Of a stretch of DNA of 64,000 nt, positions 7,863-17,495 are shown piece after piece. Position 1 is the stretch's first letter. Each line of letters begins with the position of its first letter. The position numbers and the translations under genes are program-made. The notes beneath the pieces are model-generated. The model worked only from the letters and a program-made list of their open reading frames with translations. It did no database searches and was not told the DNA's origin. Origin of the DNA: Alphaproteobacteria bacterium (lineage in GTDB: Bacteria; Pseudomonadota; Alphaproteobacteria; Rickettsiales; SXRF01); the NCBI GenBank assembly GCA_025360605.1, contig JANYBV010000012.1, positions 1 to 64,000 on the forward strand, read 5' to 3'.

Positions 7863-8916
7863 TCATAAGGGCAAGAAACGGTATTATTGGAATCCAAATA
7901 AACACTACACAGTCAACGGGGCACGCCAGTCTTGCCCTTGGGGATTAACAAAGATAGCTGCTTCCGACGATATAGAGGCAGCAAGCAAAGCCCAAGAGCT
8001 GAATATCGAATTAGAAAAATGGCGTAAGGGTATTGCGCAAGAAATACCAGAAAAAGACAGCATCGGCTGGCTTATTATTGAGTATAAAAAGAGTACGCGA
8101 TTTAAAAAACTCGCGGATTCGACGCAGAAGCTTTATCAATGGAATTTTCCTGCAATCGCTAAGGGTTTTCGGGGCATACCCGTAGATAAAATTACACGCC
8201 AAAGAGCGCTTGCTTTCTATGAAGCACTGGCCGCTACTGGCGGCAAGCGTAAACCCTCCCAAATTATGCAGATCGCGCGTGTAATGTTTCAATACGGTAT
8301 GGATAGGGGCTATAATGCAACGAATCCATTTAAAGAGCTTCGGGTGGAGAAGGCGAAGCCCAGGCAAGGCATTATATCGCCGAACGCTATTGCAGCAGCC
8401 AAAGCGAAAGCTTGCGAACTTGGATTGCCTTCCATCGCGCGCGCTATACAAATAGGCTACGACGCTGGCCAGAGGCCAGGCGATATTCGTATGCTTCCAC
8501 GTGGGAATTATGATGGACAGTGGCTTCGGATTAAACAGAGTAAAACTGGCGCTATCGTTGATATTCCAGTTTATAAAATTCCTTCCCTGAAAGCGGAACT
8601 CGATACCATTGAGCATGACAGCCTGTTAATACTGCATGAGGAGCGCACCCGGAAGGCCTATGGCAAGGATATGCTTTGTAGGCGCGTGCGTGAGGTGTTT
8701 GAAGCGGCAGGGCTATCCAGCGATAACCAGTTCAGAGATTTACGTAGAACAGCGGTTGTGCGCCTTGCGGAGGCAGGCTGTACTATCCCAGAGATATGCT
8801 CGATCACTGGCCATAGCTTGCAGGAGGCTACCGGCATATTAAAAGTCTATCTACCAATGAGCAGAACGATGGCAGAGAATGCAGCCGATAAAGTGGAAAA
8901 GTTGAACAAACGCTAG
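7825..8916 (+). CDS. int: Tyrosine-recombinase integrase
   Basis: Site-specific recombinase of 363 aa that would integrate and excise the element. A SAM-like core-binding domain spans about 75-175. The catalytic domain follows with Arg217 (AGQRPGD), Lys240, Arg307 of the HxxR box, His330 (ITGH) and the nucleophile Tyr342 (VYLPMS). The first position of the HxxR box is Arg304 instead of His (FRDLRR), as I recall for some alphaproteobacterial element integrases. Ribosome site GAAGGAG lies 6 nt before the ATG. It ends 79 bp from the 3' end of tRNA-Leu(CAG), the usual place for the attachment site. Confidence 0.92.
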   Translation: MGNVKVDYLIIRSHKGKKRYYWNPNKHYTVNGARQSCPWGLTKIAASDDIEAASKAQELNIELEKWRKGIAQEIPEKDSIGWLIIEYKKSTRFKKLADSTQKLYQWNFPAIAKGFRGIPVDKITRQRALAFYEALAATGGKRKPSQIMQIARVMFQYGMDRGYNATNPFKELRVEKAKPRQGIISPNAIAAAKAKACELGLPSIARAIQIGYDAGQRPGDIRMLPRGNYDGQWLRIKQSKTGAIVDIPVYKIPSLKAELDTIEHDSLLILHEERTRKAYGKDMLCRRVREVFEAAGLSSDNQFRDLRRTAVVRLAEAGCTIPEICSITGHSLQEATGILKVYLPMSRTMAENAADKVEKLNKR

Positions 8917-8995
8917 CTGGCTATAGAACACGCTGTTGAACGAAGTGTAAAAAACAGCCCGCTCTCAAAGTACATATTTCTATTATCATTCAAAA

Positions 8996-9020
8996 TGGTG
9001 CCCAGGAAAAGACTCGAACT
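8996..9020. other. Probable element attachment site at the tRNA-Leu 3' end
   Basis: Tyrosine integrases of this kind commonly recombine within the T-arm/acceptor half of a tRNA gene. The integrase ends at 8916, next to this 3' half. The matching copy should lie left of the window and cannot be seen here, so the exact core length is unknown. Confidence 0.5.
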
Positions 9021-9082
9021 TTCATGTTCTTGCGAACGCTAGCACCTGAAGCTAGTGCGTCTACCAATTCCGCCACCTGGGC
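8996..9082 (-). tRNA. tRNA-Leu (anticodon CAG)
   Basis: An 87-nt tRNA with a class II variable arm. Acceptor GCCCAGG pairs with CCTGGGC, anticodon stem CTAGC/GCTAG encloses loop TTCAGGT (anticodon CAG, reads CUG), the T-arm loop is TTCGAGT, and CCA is encoded. Its 3' end faces the integrase gene, so it is the probable integration target of the element. Confidence 0.95.
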
Positions 9083-9221
9083 CCAATATAACCGTGCCGC
9101 CTGAAGATATGCGGATCAAATTCACGGAAAATGGGTTATATCCCCTGCACCGCGCTTGTCAACCCCAGAACCAACCGGATGCAATAAGCATGGCTTTAGC
9201 GTCTTGCATTCGCTAAAACAG

Positions 9222-9250
9222 TTGAGTTTTCCGTCTAATCAGTTTTAAAT
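9222..9250 (+). promoter_or_regulatory. Candidate promoter of the NDUFA9-gltD-gltB gene run
   Basis: TTGAGT (9222-9227), 17-bp spacer, TTAAAT (9245-9250), 37 bp before the ATG of the NDUFA9-like gene. The rest of 9083-9286 shows no gene. Confidence 0.35.
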
Positions 9251-9286
9251 CATTACCTAGCGAAACTAATACAGGTATTTAGTGTT

Positions 9287-10243
9287 ATGGAACAACGTGT
9301 TGTTACGATTATTGGCGGTACCGGATTTGTCGGCCGCTATGTGGTGAAGCAGTTAGCCGCCGCCGGATATACGATTAGGGTCATTTCCCGCAACCCCAAT
9401 TCCGCCCTCCACCTCAAAACATCCGGCAACGTTGGACAGATCGTCCTTGAGTCGGCAGACCTGACCAATCCCAAATCGCTGGTCGGTAAAATCGAGGATT
9501 CCTATGCCATCATCAACCTGACGGGCATCATGTTTGAATCCGGCACCCAAACCTTCGCCGGCCTGCACACGCACGGCACCGAAAAACTCGCACAAATGGC
9601 CAAGGCCGCTGGTGTAAAACGTTTCGTGCATTTATCGGCACTGGGTGTCGATAAAGCGTCTGGCTCACACTATGCCCGCTCCAAAATGCTGGGCGAAAAA
9701 GCGGTGCTGGATGCATTTCCGGAAGCCACTATCCTGCGCCCAAGCGTTATTTTCGGGCCGGAAGATAATTTCATCAATCTGTTTGCCTGCATGGCAAACC
9801 TCTCGCCTGCCCTACCCTTAATCGGCGGTGGAAAAACACGTTTCCAGCCGGTGTATGTCGGCGATGTGGCGAAGGCCGTAACCGCCAGCCTGTCGCGACC
9901 TGAATGTATGGGTCAGATTTACGAACTCGGCGGGCCGGAAGTGTTGACCTTTAAGGAAATCCTGCAATTCACCTTGAAAACACTGGGCCTCAAGCGCTTT
10001 TTACTTCCCATTCCTTTCAGCGTTGCCCCTGCTGCAGCACTGTGCGCAGAACTGTTCGGAAAAATCATCTACCCGCCTTTGCTCACGCGTGATCAGGTCA
10101 AATTGCTGAAATACGATAATATCGTCAGCACCGGTTCGCAGCATTTCGCCCATCTTGGCATCAGCCCGACGGCGATTGAAATCGTTGCCCCTGAATATCT
10201 GGCACGTTATCATAAGAAAGCGCTTGGGGTAAAATATGCTTAA
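9287..10243 (+). CDS. NDUFA9-like NAD(P)-binding epimerase-family protein
   Basis: A 318-aa atypical short-chain dehydrogenase of the complex I NDUFA9 subunit family. The N-terminal Rossmann motif is TIIGGTGFVGRYV; the middle has the HLSALG strand and YARSKMLGEKAV, which keeps the YxxxK pattern. Bacterial members are often single genes outside nuo operons, and their catalytic role is not settled. Homologues bind NADPH and are linked to complex I or ubiquinone metabolism. The stop overlaps the gltD start by 8 bp, so it is the first gene of the gltD/gltB run. A sugar epimerase is the less likely alternative. Confidence 0.8.
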   Translation: MEQRVVTIIGGTGFVGRYVVKQLAAAGYTIRVISRNPNSALHLKTSGNVGQIVLESADLTNPKSLVGKIEDSYAIINLTGIMFESGTQTFAGLHTHGTEKLAQMAKAAGVKRFVHLSALGVDKASGSHYARSKMLGEKAVLDAFPEATILRPSVIFGPEDNFINLFACMANLSPALPLIGGGKTRFQPVYVGDVAKAVTASLSRPECMGQIYELGGPEVLTFKEILQFTLKTLGLKRFLLPIPFSVAPAAALCAELFGKIIYPPLLTRDQVKLLKYDNIVSTGSQHFAHLGISPTAIEIVAPEYLARYHKKALGVKYA

Positions 10244-11648
10244 ATTCACGGATACACCACAGCAATACCCTGACGTGAAAGCGGCGGAATCGCGTAAAAA
10301 AGATTTCAATGAAATCTACGCGCAGTTTGACCCAGCTCAGGCGAGCGTACAGGCCTCGCGCTGTTCGCAGTGTGGCGTACCTTTCTGTCAAATTCACTGC
10401 CCGCTGCAAAATAATATTCCCGATTGGCTGAAACTTACCGCCGAAGGCCGCCTCGAAGAAGCCTATGCTATTTCCAGCGCCACCAACACCTTCCCTGAAA
10501 TCTGCGGCCGTATCTGCCCGCAAGACAGGCTGTGCGAGGGCAATTGCGTCATCGAAAAAGGTTTTGATTCGGTCACCATCGGCTCGGTGGAACGCTACAT
10601 CACTGAAAACGCATTCGCTAACGGCTGGGTCAAACCGATCAAAGTCACGCAGGAAACGGGCATATCTATCGGCATCATCGGCTCCGGCCCCGCTGGCCTT
10701 GCTGCTGCCGACATGCTACGCCGCAAGGGCCACGAGGTGCATGTGTATGACCGCTACGACCGCGTAGGTGGCCTGCTGATTTATGGCATCCCTAATTTCA
10801 AGCTGGAAAAAGAAATCGTCGCGCGGCGGCACCAACTGCTTGCCGAAGGTGGCATCTATTTTCACCTCAATTATGAGGTGAAGGACATTGCCGAGCTGAA
10901 AGAAAAACATGATGCCGTTTTGATTGCCACGGGCGTATATAAGCCCAAGGAAATCCAGATTCCCGATTACAGCCTCGCCAATATTATACAGGCGCTCGAC
11001 TACCTCACCGCCAGCAACCGCAAGGGCCTTGGCGACCGCGTTGCTAATTATGAAAACGGAATGCTGAATGCCGAAGGCAAGGAAATCGTCGTCATTGGCG
11101 GCGGCGACACCGCTATGGACTGCGTGAGAACCGCTGTTCGTCAGGGTGCGCGCAGCGTCACCTGCCTATACCGCCGCAACGAAGAAAATATGCCTGGCAG
11201 CAAGCGTGAAGTGAAAAACGCGATGGAAGAAGGCGTAAAATTCATGTGGCTGTCTGCTCCGAAAGCATTTGCCGGTAACGGCTATGTGTCGCAGGTGCTG
11301 GTGCAGCAGATGCGCCTGATTTCGCATGATGCCAGTGGCCGCCAGTCGGTGGTTCCTGTCGAAGGTGAAACCTTCTCGATTCCTTGCGATCTGGCGATCA
11401 AGGCGCTTGGATTTGAACCCGAAGACCTGCCCACCCTGTTTAATGCCCCTGAGTTAGGCTTAAGCAAATACGGCACCGTGCATGTGGATTCCAAAAGCTT
11501 TGCCACCAGCCTCGAAGGCGTATTTGCCGCTGGTGATATCGTGCGCGGGGCCAGCCTTGTGGTGTGGGCGATTAAAGACGGCCGCGATGCCGCCGCCGCC
11601 ATGCACCGCTATGTCATGTCACAACACACAAAGAGTAAAGCCGCATGA
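10236..11648 (+). CDS. gltD: Glutamate synthase (NADPH) small subunit
   Basis: Beta subunit of glutamate synthase, 470 aa. It oxidises NADPH and passes electrons through FAD and two 4Fe-4S clusters to GltB, so that glutamine and 2-oxoglutarate give two glutamates. Visible are the N-terminal cysteine clusters (CSQCGVPFCQIHCPL and CGRICPQDRLCEGNC), the FAD-binding GIIGSGPAGLAAADMLRRKG, the NADPH-binding VVIGGGDTAMDC, and the C-terminal FAD motif GVFAAGDIVRG. Length is normal. The stop overlaps the start of the secreted-protein gene (ATGA), which separates it from gltB. Confidence 0.96.
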   Translation: MLKFTDTPQQYPDVKAAESRKKDFNEIYAQFDPAQASVQASRCSQCGVPFCQIHCPLQNNIPDWLKLTAEGRLEEAYAISSATNTFPEICGRICPQDRLCEGNCVIEKGFDSVTIGSVERYITENAFANGWVKPIKVTQETGISIGIIGSGPAGLAAADMLRRKGHEVHVYDRYDRVGGLLIYGIPNFKLEKEIVARRHQLLAEGGIYFHLNYEVKDIAELKEKHDAVLIATGVYKPKEIQIPDYSLANIIQALDYLTASNRKGLGDRVANYENGMLNAEGKEIVVIGGGDTAMDCVRTAVRQGARSVTCLYRRNEENMPGSKREVKNAMEEGVKFMWLSAPKAFAGNGYVSQVLVQQMRLISHDASGRQSVVPVEGETFSIPCDLAIKALGFEPEDLPTLFNAPELGLSKYGTVHVDSKSFATSLEGVFAAGDIVRGASLVVWAIKDGRDAAAAMHRYVMSQHTKSKAA

Positions 11649-12247
11649 GACTCCTGATAGTGAGCACTGCTCTTTGTATATCGGCTTTACTGTGCAGCTT
11701 TGATGCCAGCGCGCAGCGTATGCAGGATTTGTCACTTCCCGTGGACCAGTCCACGAGCAATACCGGCGGCAGCAAACCTTTTCAGAACGATATCACCCGC
11801 CGGACACAGCAGTTTGATAAAACTGCCAAACAGGCTCCGACAACTCCTATCACCTCTGACAACACCGCTCTCCCTTCCAAAAGCTTTATGGAGGGGTATT
11901 GTGACCCCAGCTTTGTGTCGATGCTGGCAAACAACCGCAAATATTTCGGTCAGGAACAATGTTTAGGACAGGTGCGCGACGATGCCTGCGCGCGCTTCAA
12001 AGCCCTACCCAAAGAAGTGAAGGATGTGCTAGATGAAGCGGTCGGCTGTATGTTTGCCAACAGCAACGGTTATGCTATCAATAAAAATCAACCGGTGGAT
12101 AACCAGTCTATTGAATGCGGCGCGTCGTATGCACGGCGCATCGAAATGCTCAAAAAATACTACACTGACTACTACGCCAACTATGCGCTGTTGTTTATGC
12201 CGGATGATATTCTGGATACCCCCGGCCGCTGTGTAAATAGGAACTGA
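11645..12247 (+). CDS. Secreted six-cysteine protein of unknown function between gltD and gltB
   Basis: A 200-aa protein with a signal peptide (residues 1-23, cut after DASA), a Ser/Thr/Gln-rich linker to about residue 78, and a folded C-terminal domain containing all six mature cysteines (86, 106, 115, 135, 158, 196), presumably in disulfides in the periplasm. The domain ends with an aromatic-rich helix (KKYYTDYYANYALLF). I recognise no family. It overlaps gltD by 4 bp and lies 4 bp before gltB, so it is co-translated with a cytoplasmic enzyme, which is odd for an exported protein. Confidence 0.8.
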   Translation: MRLLIVSTALCISALLCSFDASAQRMQDLSLPVDQSTSNTGGSKPFQNDITRRTQQFDKTAKQAPTTPITSDNTALPSKSFMEGYCDPSFVSMLANNRKYFGQEQCLGQVRDDACARFKALPKEVKDVLDEAVGCMFANSNGYAINKNQPVDNQSIECGASYARRIEMLKKYYTDYYANYALLFMPDDILDTPGRCVNRN

Positions 12248-12251
12248 AACG

Positions 12252-15200
12252 ATGAAATGGTCATGGGACGAAGACTGGAATAAACGCGCATCTGCCCTTG
12301 CTGAAAACGGCATGTACGACCCTGAGAACGAACATGATGCCTGTGGTGTCGGGTTCATCGCCGCCATTGACGGGAAACCACGCCGCAGCATTGTCGAAGC
12401 GGGTATCAATGCGCTGAAAGCCGTGTATCATCGCGGCGCGGTGGATGCCGACGGAAAAACCGGCGATGGTGCAGGCATCAATATCCAGATTCCGTTTGAT
12501 TTTTTCAAAGACCATATTGAACGCAGCGGCCAAAAATTAATTAATGGGGGCGTCAAAGGCGACCAGCTCGCCGTCGGCATGATGTTTTTGCCGAAGAAAA
12601 ATTTTGCCGCGCAGGAAACCTGCCGCGCCATCGTTGAAAGCGAAATCCTGAAAATGGGCTACCGCATTTACGGCTGGCGTCAAGTGCCGGTAAAAGCAGA
12701 GGTCATTGGTGAAGTAGCGGGTGATTCACGCCCTGAAATCGAGCAAATCCTGATCACCGGAAAACAGGGCATGACCGAAGCGCGCTTCGAGCTGGAGCTG
12801 TATTTTATCCGTAAACGCATTGAAAATGCTGTGCGCGCTAAAGCGATCAACGATTTCTATATCTGTTCGCTGTCGTGCCGCAGCCTGATCTATAAAGGCC
12901 TGTTCAAAGCCGAGCAGCTCACCGCTTTTTACCCTGATCTGCTGGATGAACGCTTTGTGTCGTCCTACGCCATTTTCCACCAGCGCTTCTCCACCAACAC
13001 CGCACCGGCATGGCACCTTGCCCAGCCGTTTCGCATGATTGCCCATAACGGCGAAATAAATACGGTAAAAGGCAACATCAACTTCATGCGCAGCCATGAG
13101 GCCACTTTCCACTGCGAGGATTTCAAAGGCTTTGAAAACGACCTCCTTCCCGTCATTCCCGACAATACCTCCGACACCGGCGCGCTGGATTCCGTGGTGG
13201 AAATTCTCACGCGTGCGGGTCGCCCGCTTCCGCTGACTAAACTTATTCTTATTCCACCCGCATGGGCGCGCACCTCCGACATGCCGCAGGCGCACAAGGA
13301 CATGTTTTCAAGCCTCAACAGCGTATCCGAACAATGGGACGGCCCCGCCGCCATCGCCGCCACCGACGGCCACTGGATCATCGCAGGCATGGACCGTAAC
13401 GGTCTGCGCCCGATGCGCTACAGCATCACCAAAGACGGCCTCATCATGGTCTGCTCCGAATCAGGGATGGTGAACGTATCCGACTCCAACATCATCGAGC
13501 GCGGCCGCCTTGGGCCGGGGGACATTTTGGGTATCGATTTACAAGCGGGAAAACTTTACCGCGACGGTGAGTTGAAAGACCTGCTCGCCGCCCAATATCC
13601 TTATAGCGAATGGGTGAATAACATTGTCCGCCTGAGCGACGTGCTGGTTGATAAGAACGCCAACGTCACCTCGTCGGGTATCCGCCACACCTCACCCGAA
13701 CGACTAAAAACCCTCCAGCTGGCCACGGGCATAACGCACGAAGATATTGAAAGCATCCTGCACCCGATGGCTGAAGACGGCAAAGAAGCGATCGGCTCCA
13801 TGGGCGATGATACGCCGATGGCCATTCTGTCCGAAAACCACCGCGGTTTTCACCATTTCTTCCGCCAGAATTTTTCGCAAGTCACCAATCCGCCGATTGA
13901 CAGCTTGCGCGAACGCCGCGTGATGAGCTTGTACACACGCCTAGGCAACGACGGTAACTATCTTGCACTCGACAATTCCCACAGCCACATCCTGCTGGCG
14001 GAATCGCCGGTGCTGCTGAGCCATGAACTCGATGTCATCAAGCAACATTTTGCTGAACGCGTCACCGAAATCGACACGCTGTTTGAGCTTTCCGATGATG
14101 ACAATGCATTGCGCAATGGCATCAACCAGATGCTGCATAAAGCGGAAACCGCGATGCGAGAAGGCAAAACCTACATTGTCCTCACCGACGAGCGCATGGA
14201 TAAAAATCATGCCGCCATCCCAATGATTCTGGCGGTTTCGGCCCTTCAAACACATCTGGTAAAACATAAGCTGCGTAAAAAAGCCTCTATTTTAGTACGC
14301 ACGTTGGAATGTATTGAAGTACATTGCTGCGCGGTGCTTATTGGCGTGGGCGCTACCATCGTCAATCCATATCTTGCCGAAGAAACGCTGGTGGATCGCC
14401 ACAAGCGCGGCCTGTTTGGCGCTAAAAAACTCGACACCGTACTCGCCAATTACCGCGAAGCCATGGGGCAAGGCCTGCTCAAGGTCATGTCGAAAATGGG
14501 CATCTCCATCATCAGCGCCTATCGCGGTGGCCTGAATTTTGAAGCTATCGGCCTGTCACGCTCACTGGTGGCCGAATTTTTCCCCGGATTACCATCACGC
14601 ATTTCCGGCATTGGCCTTTCCGGCATTGCAGAACGCATCCACACCACGCACGCCACCGCCTTCACACAAGGCAATGTAGAGACACTACCAATCGGCGGGT
14701 TTTACCGCTTCCGCGCCAACACCGAAAAACACGCGTGGGAAGGTTCCCAAATTCACATCCTTCAAACCGCCGTCACCAATGGCAGCTATCAGGGTTTCAA
14801 ACACTATTCCGATCTGGTGCGAAAAAGCGGCATCCTCCACATCCGCGACATGTTGGATTTCCGCCCCACACAGGCGGCCATACCGATTGAGCAGGTGGAA
14901 TCCATCACCGAAATCCGCAAGCGCTTTGTCGCACCTGCCATGAGCCTTGGCGCACTTTCTCCCGAAGCGCATCAAACACTGGCGATTGCCATGAACCGCA
15001 TGGGCGCGGCCTCCAATTCCGGCGAAGGTGGTGAAGGGCCTGAGCGTTACAAACCATTTGCCAACGGCGACAACGCCAATTCCACCATCAAGCAGATTGC
15101 CTCGGCACGCTTTGGTGTCACGGCAGAATATTTAAACTCTGCCACCGAGCTGCAAATCAAGGTGGCACAAGGAGCAAAACCAGGTGAAGGCGGCCAGCTT

Positions 15201-16808
15201 CCGGGATTTAAGGTCACGGCAGAAATCGCCCGCCTTCGCCATGCCACGCAAGGGGTAATGCTCATCTCCCCGCCACCGCACCACGATATTTATTCCATCG
15301 AGGATTTAGCGCAGCTCATCTACGATTTAAAACAGATCAATCCCGATGCGTATGTGTCGGTGAAACTGGTTGCGCAATCCGGCATCGGCACCATCGCCTC
15401 GGGCGTTGCCAAAGCCATGGCTGATAAAATCGTCATTGCCGGCCATAGTGGCGGCACGGGTGCGTCCCCGTGGTCCAGCATTAAACATGCGGGTATCCCG
15501 TGGGAAATGGGCTTGTCCGAAGCCAATCAGGTACTCACCCTCAACCGCCTTCGCCACCGTGTTAAACTGCAAACCGATGGTGGCCTGAAAACCGGACGCG
15601 ACATCGTAGTTGCTGCCATGCTCGGTGCGGAAGAATACGCGCTCGGCACTGCGGCGCTGGTAGCCATGGGTTGCTTAATGGTACGCCAGTGCCACATGAA
15701 CACCTGCCCTGTGGGCATCACCACGCAAGACCCAGCTTTGCGCGCCAAGTTCGACGGTTCTGTCGACAAGGTAGTGAACCTGTTCAGCTTCGTGGCTGAA
15801 GAAGTACGTGAAATTCTGGCATCACTGGGCTTTGCCACCTTGAACGAGGTTATCGGCCGATCCGATTTACTGACACAAGTTAGCCGCGGTAGCGAAGATC
15901 TGGTCGATCTCGACCTCAACAATCTGCTGGCGCAAGCCGACACCGGTGTGAATGCGCGCTACTTCACGCTTAAAAGCCGCAATGAAGTGCCCGATACGCT
16001 GGATGCCCAGATGCTCAAGGATGCGCATAGTGCCCTCAAACGCGGCGAAAAAATCCAGCTGGCCTACACCGTCCGTAACACCATGCGTGCGGTCGGCACA
16101 CGTTTATCATCCATGATGACGCGCCGCTTCGTCACTTCCGAACTGCAACCCGACCACATCACCCTGCGCCTGCGCGGCTCAGCGGGGCAATCGCTCGGGG
16201 CTTTTGCCGTGCGCGGATTAAAAATCGAACTGTACGGGGATGCCAACGACTATGTCGGCAAAGGCCTGTCGGGTGCGACGATTGTCATCCGTCCGCGCCC
16301 ATCCAGCACACTTGTGCCACATGATAATACCATCATCGGCAACACTGTGCTTTACGGAGCAACATCAGGTAAACTCTTCGCCTCCGGTCAGGCGGGCGAA
16401 CGTTTTGCTGTGCGCAATTCCGGCGCGCTGACAGTGGTTGAAGGCTGTGGTTCCAACGGTTGCGAATACATGACGGGTGGCACATCGGTCATTTTAGGCA
16501 GTGTTGGCCACAACTTTGCTGCCGGCATGACCGGTGGCATGGCATTTGTCTATGATCTCGAGGGCAGCTTTGAAGCCCGCGTCAACGCCGACACCGTAGT
16601 CTATCAGCGCATCCAGTCCACTCACTGGGAAAATATACTGCGCGATGCTCTGGCTGAACATCTGGCAGAAACAGACTCCTTGCGCGCGGAAAACATCCTC
16701 TCCGGCTGGGAGTGGGAATTACCGAAATTCTGGCAGGTCTGCCCGAAAGAGATGGTCTCACGCCTTGAGCAGCCGCTGGCGGATAGCGTGAAGGAGAAAC
16801 GTGCGTGA
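12252..16808 (+). CDS. gltB: Glutamate synthase (NADPH) large subunit
   Basis: Alpha subunit of glutamate synthase, 1518 aa, usual length. A 30-residue propeptide precedes Cys31 (HDACGVGF), the N-terminal nucleophile of the glutaminase domain. Then follow the central domain, the FMN-binding synthase domain (with SGEGGEGPERY and GGTGASPWSS), the 3Fe-4S cysteines in CLMVRQCHMNTCPVG, and the C-terminal beta-helix (GGxxxG repeats such as VEGCGSNGCEYMTGG). Ammonia made in the glutaminase domain passes to the synthase site, using electrons from GltD. The stop overlaps the GTG start of the GST gene. Confidence 0.97.
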   Translation: MKWSWDEDWNKRASALAENGMYDPENEHDACGVGFIAAIDGKPRRSIVEAGINALKAVYHRGAVDADGKTGDGAGINIQIPFDFFKDHIERSGQKLINGGVKGDQLAVGMMFLPKKNFAAQETCRAIVESEILKMGYRIYGWRQVPVKAEVIGEVAGDSRPEIEQILITGKQGMTEARFELELYFIRKRIENAVRAKAINDFYICSLSCRSLIYKGLFKAEQLTAFYPDLLDERFVSSYAIFHQRFSTNTAPAWHLAQPFRMIAHNGEINTVKGNINFMRSHEATFHCEDFKGFENDLLPVIPDNTSDTGALDSVVEILTRAGRPLPLTKLILIPPAWARTSDMPQAHKDMFSSLNSVSEQWDGPAAIAATDGHWIIAGMDRNGLRPMRYSITKDGLIMVCSESGMVNVSDSNIIERGRLGPGDILGIDLQAGKLYRDGELKDLLAAQYPYSEWVNNIVRLSDVLVDKNANVTSSGIRHTSPERLKTLQLATGITHEDIESILHPMAEDGKEAIGSMGDDTPMAILSENHRGFHHFFRQNFSQVTNPPIDSLRERRVMSLYTRLGNDGNYLALDNSHSHILLAESPVLLSHELDVIKQHFAERVTEIDTLFELSDDDNALRNGINQMLHKAETAMREGKTYIVLTDERMDKNHAAIPMILAVSALQTHLVKHKLRKKASILVRTLECIEVHCCAVLIGVGATIVNPYLAEETLVDRHKRGLFGAKKLDTVLANYREAMGQGLLKVMSKMGISIISAYRGGLNFEAIGLSRSLVAEFFPGLPSRISGIGLSGIAERIHTTHATAFTQGNVETLPIGGFYRFRANTEKHAWEGSQIHILQTAVTNGSYQGFKHYSDLVRKSGILHIRDMLDFRPTQAAIPIEQVESITEIRKRFVAPAMSLGALSPEAHQTLAIAMNRMGAASNSGEGGEGPERYKPFANGDNANSTIKQIASARFGVTAEYLNSATELQIKVAQGAKPGEGGQLPGFKVTAEIARLRHATQGVMLISPPPHHDIYSIEDLAQLIYDLKQINPDAYVSVKLVAQSGIGTIASGVAKAMADKIVIAGHSGGTGASPWSSIKHAGIPWEMGLSEANQVLTLNRLRHRVKLQTDGGLKTGRDIVVAAMLGAEEYALGTAALVAMGCLMVRQCHMNTCPVGITTQDPALRAKFDGSVDKVVNLFSFVAEEVREILASLGFATLNEVIGRSDLLTQVSRGSEDLVDLDLNNLLAQADTGVNARYFTLKSRNEVPDTLDAQMLKDAHSALKRGEKIQLAYTVRNTMRAVGTRLSSMMTRRFVTSELQPDHITLRLRGSAGQSLGAFAVRGLKIELYGDANDYVGKGLSGATIVIRPRPSSTLVPHDNTIIGNTVLYGATSGKLFASGQAGERFAVRNSGALTVVEGCGSNGCEYMTGGTSVILGSVGHNFAAGMTGGMAFVYDLEGSFEARVNADTVVYQRIQSTHWENILRDALAEHLAETDSLRAENILSGWEWELPKFWQVCPKEMVSRLEQPLADSVKEKRA

Positions 16809-17473
16809 GACAACTTTACCACACGCATCTCTCGCCGTTTTGCCGCAAAATCCGCATGCTGATGAAGGAAAAAGGCCTTGAATTTGAGCTAGTATGTGAA
16901 AATCCGTGGGATCGCAAACTGGATTTATTCGCCCTCAACCCCGCCGGTGAAGTGCCGGTTCTGGTCGAAGAAGACGGTACTATTATTTCGAGCGCCTATG
17001 CCATCGCTGAATATCTCGAAGAAAAATATCCCGAAATTACCCTGCTGGGCACGTCGCAGTATGAACGTGCAGAAGTGCGCCGCCTCGTTGACTGGTTCGA
17101 CCATAAATTTGATTATGAAGTGACACAGCCGGTGTTATTTGAAAAAGTATTCAAAAACTATCTCGGTGGCGGCGAACCCAACTCCTCCGCTATCCGCAAT
17201 GGTAAAACCCACCTGCTCTACCACCTTGATTATGTCGGCTATCTCGCCAACGAACGGTATTTCCTTGCCGGTGACAATTTAACGCTGGCGGATTTAGCTG
17301 CTGCATCGCATCTGTCGGCGCTCGATTATTTAGGCGATGTGCCGTGGGATTATAACCACGCCGCCCATGGCTGGTACGCGCTGATGAAATCACGCCCATC
17401 CATGCGCAACATCCTGATCGAGCGTGTGCGCGGTGTGCGCCCGCCGGTGTATTATGAAGATCCTGATTTTTAG
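16805..17473 (+). CDS. Glutathione S-transferase family protein
   Basis: A 222-aa GST fold. The N-terminal thioredoxin-like domain has SPFCRKIRMLMKEKGL (a CxxK/R variant of the active site), cis-proline PAGEVPVL and the glutathione-binding ISSAYAIAEYLEEKYP. The C-terminal helical domain has NLTLADLAAASHLSALDYLG, the conserved N-capping box. Start is GTG at 16805 in a GTGA overlap with gltB. The substrate is unknown; a SspA-like stress role or conjugation of small electrophiles are both possible. Confidence 0.88.
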   Translation: MRQLYHTHLSPFCRKIRMLMKEKGLEFELVCENPWDRKLDLFALNPAGEVPVLVEEDGTIISSAYAIAEYLEEKYPEITLLGTSQYERAEVRRLVDWFDHKFDYEVTQPVLFEKVFKNYLGGGEPNSSAIRNGKTHLLYHLDYVGYLANERYFLAGDNLTLADLAAASHLSALDYLGDVPWDYNHAAHGWYALMKSRPSMRNILIERVRGVRPPVYYEDPDF

Positions 17474-17495
17474 GAGAGTACTTAAAGGTAATATT

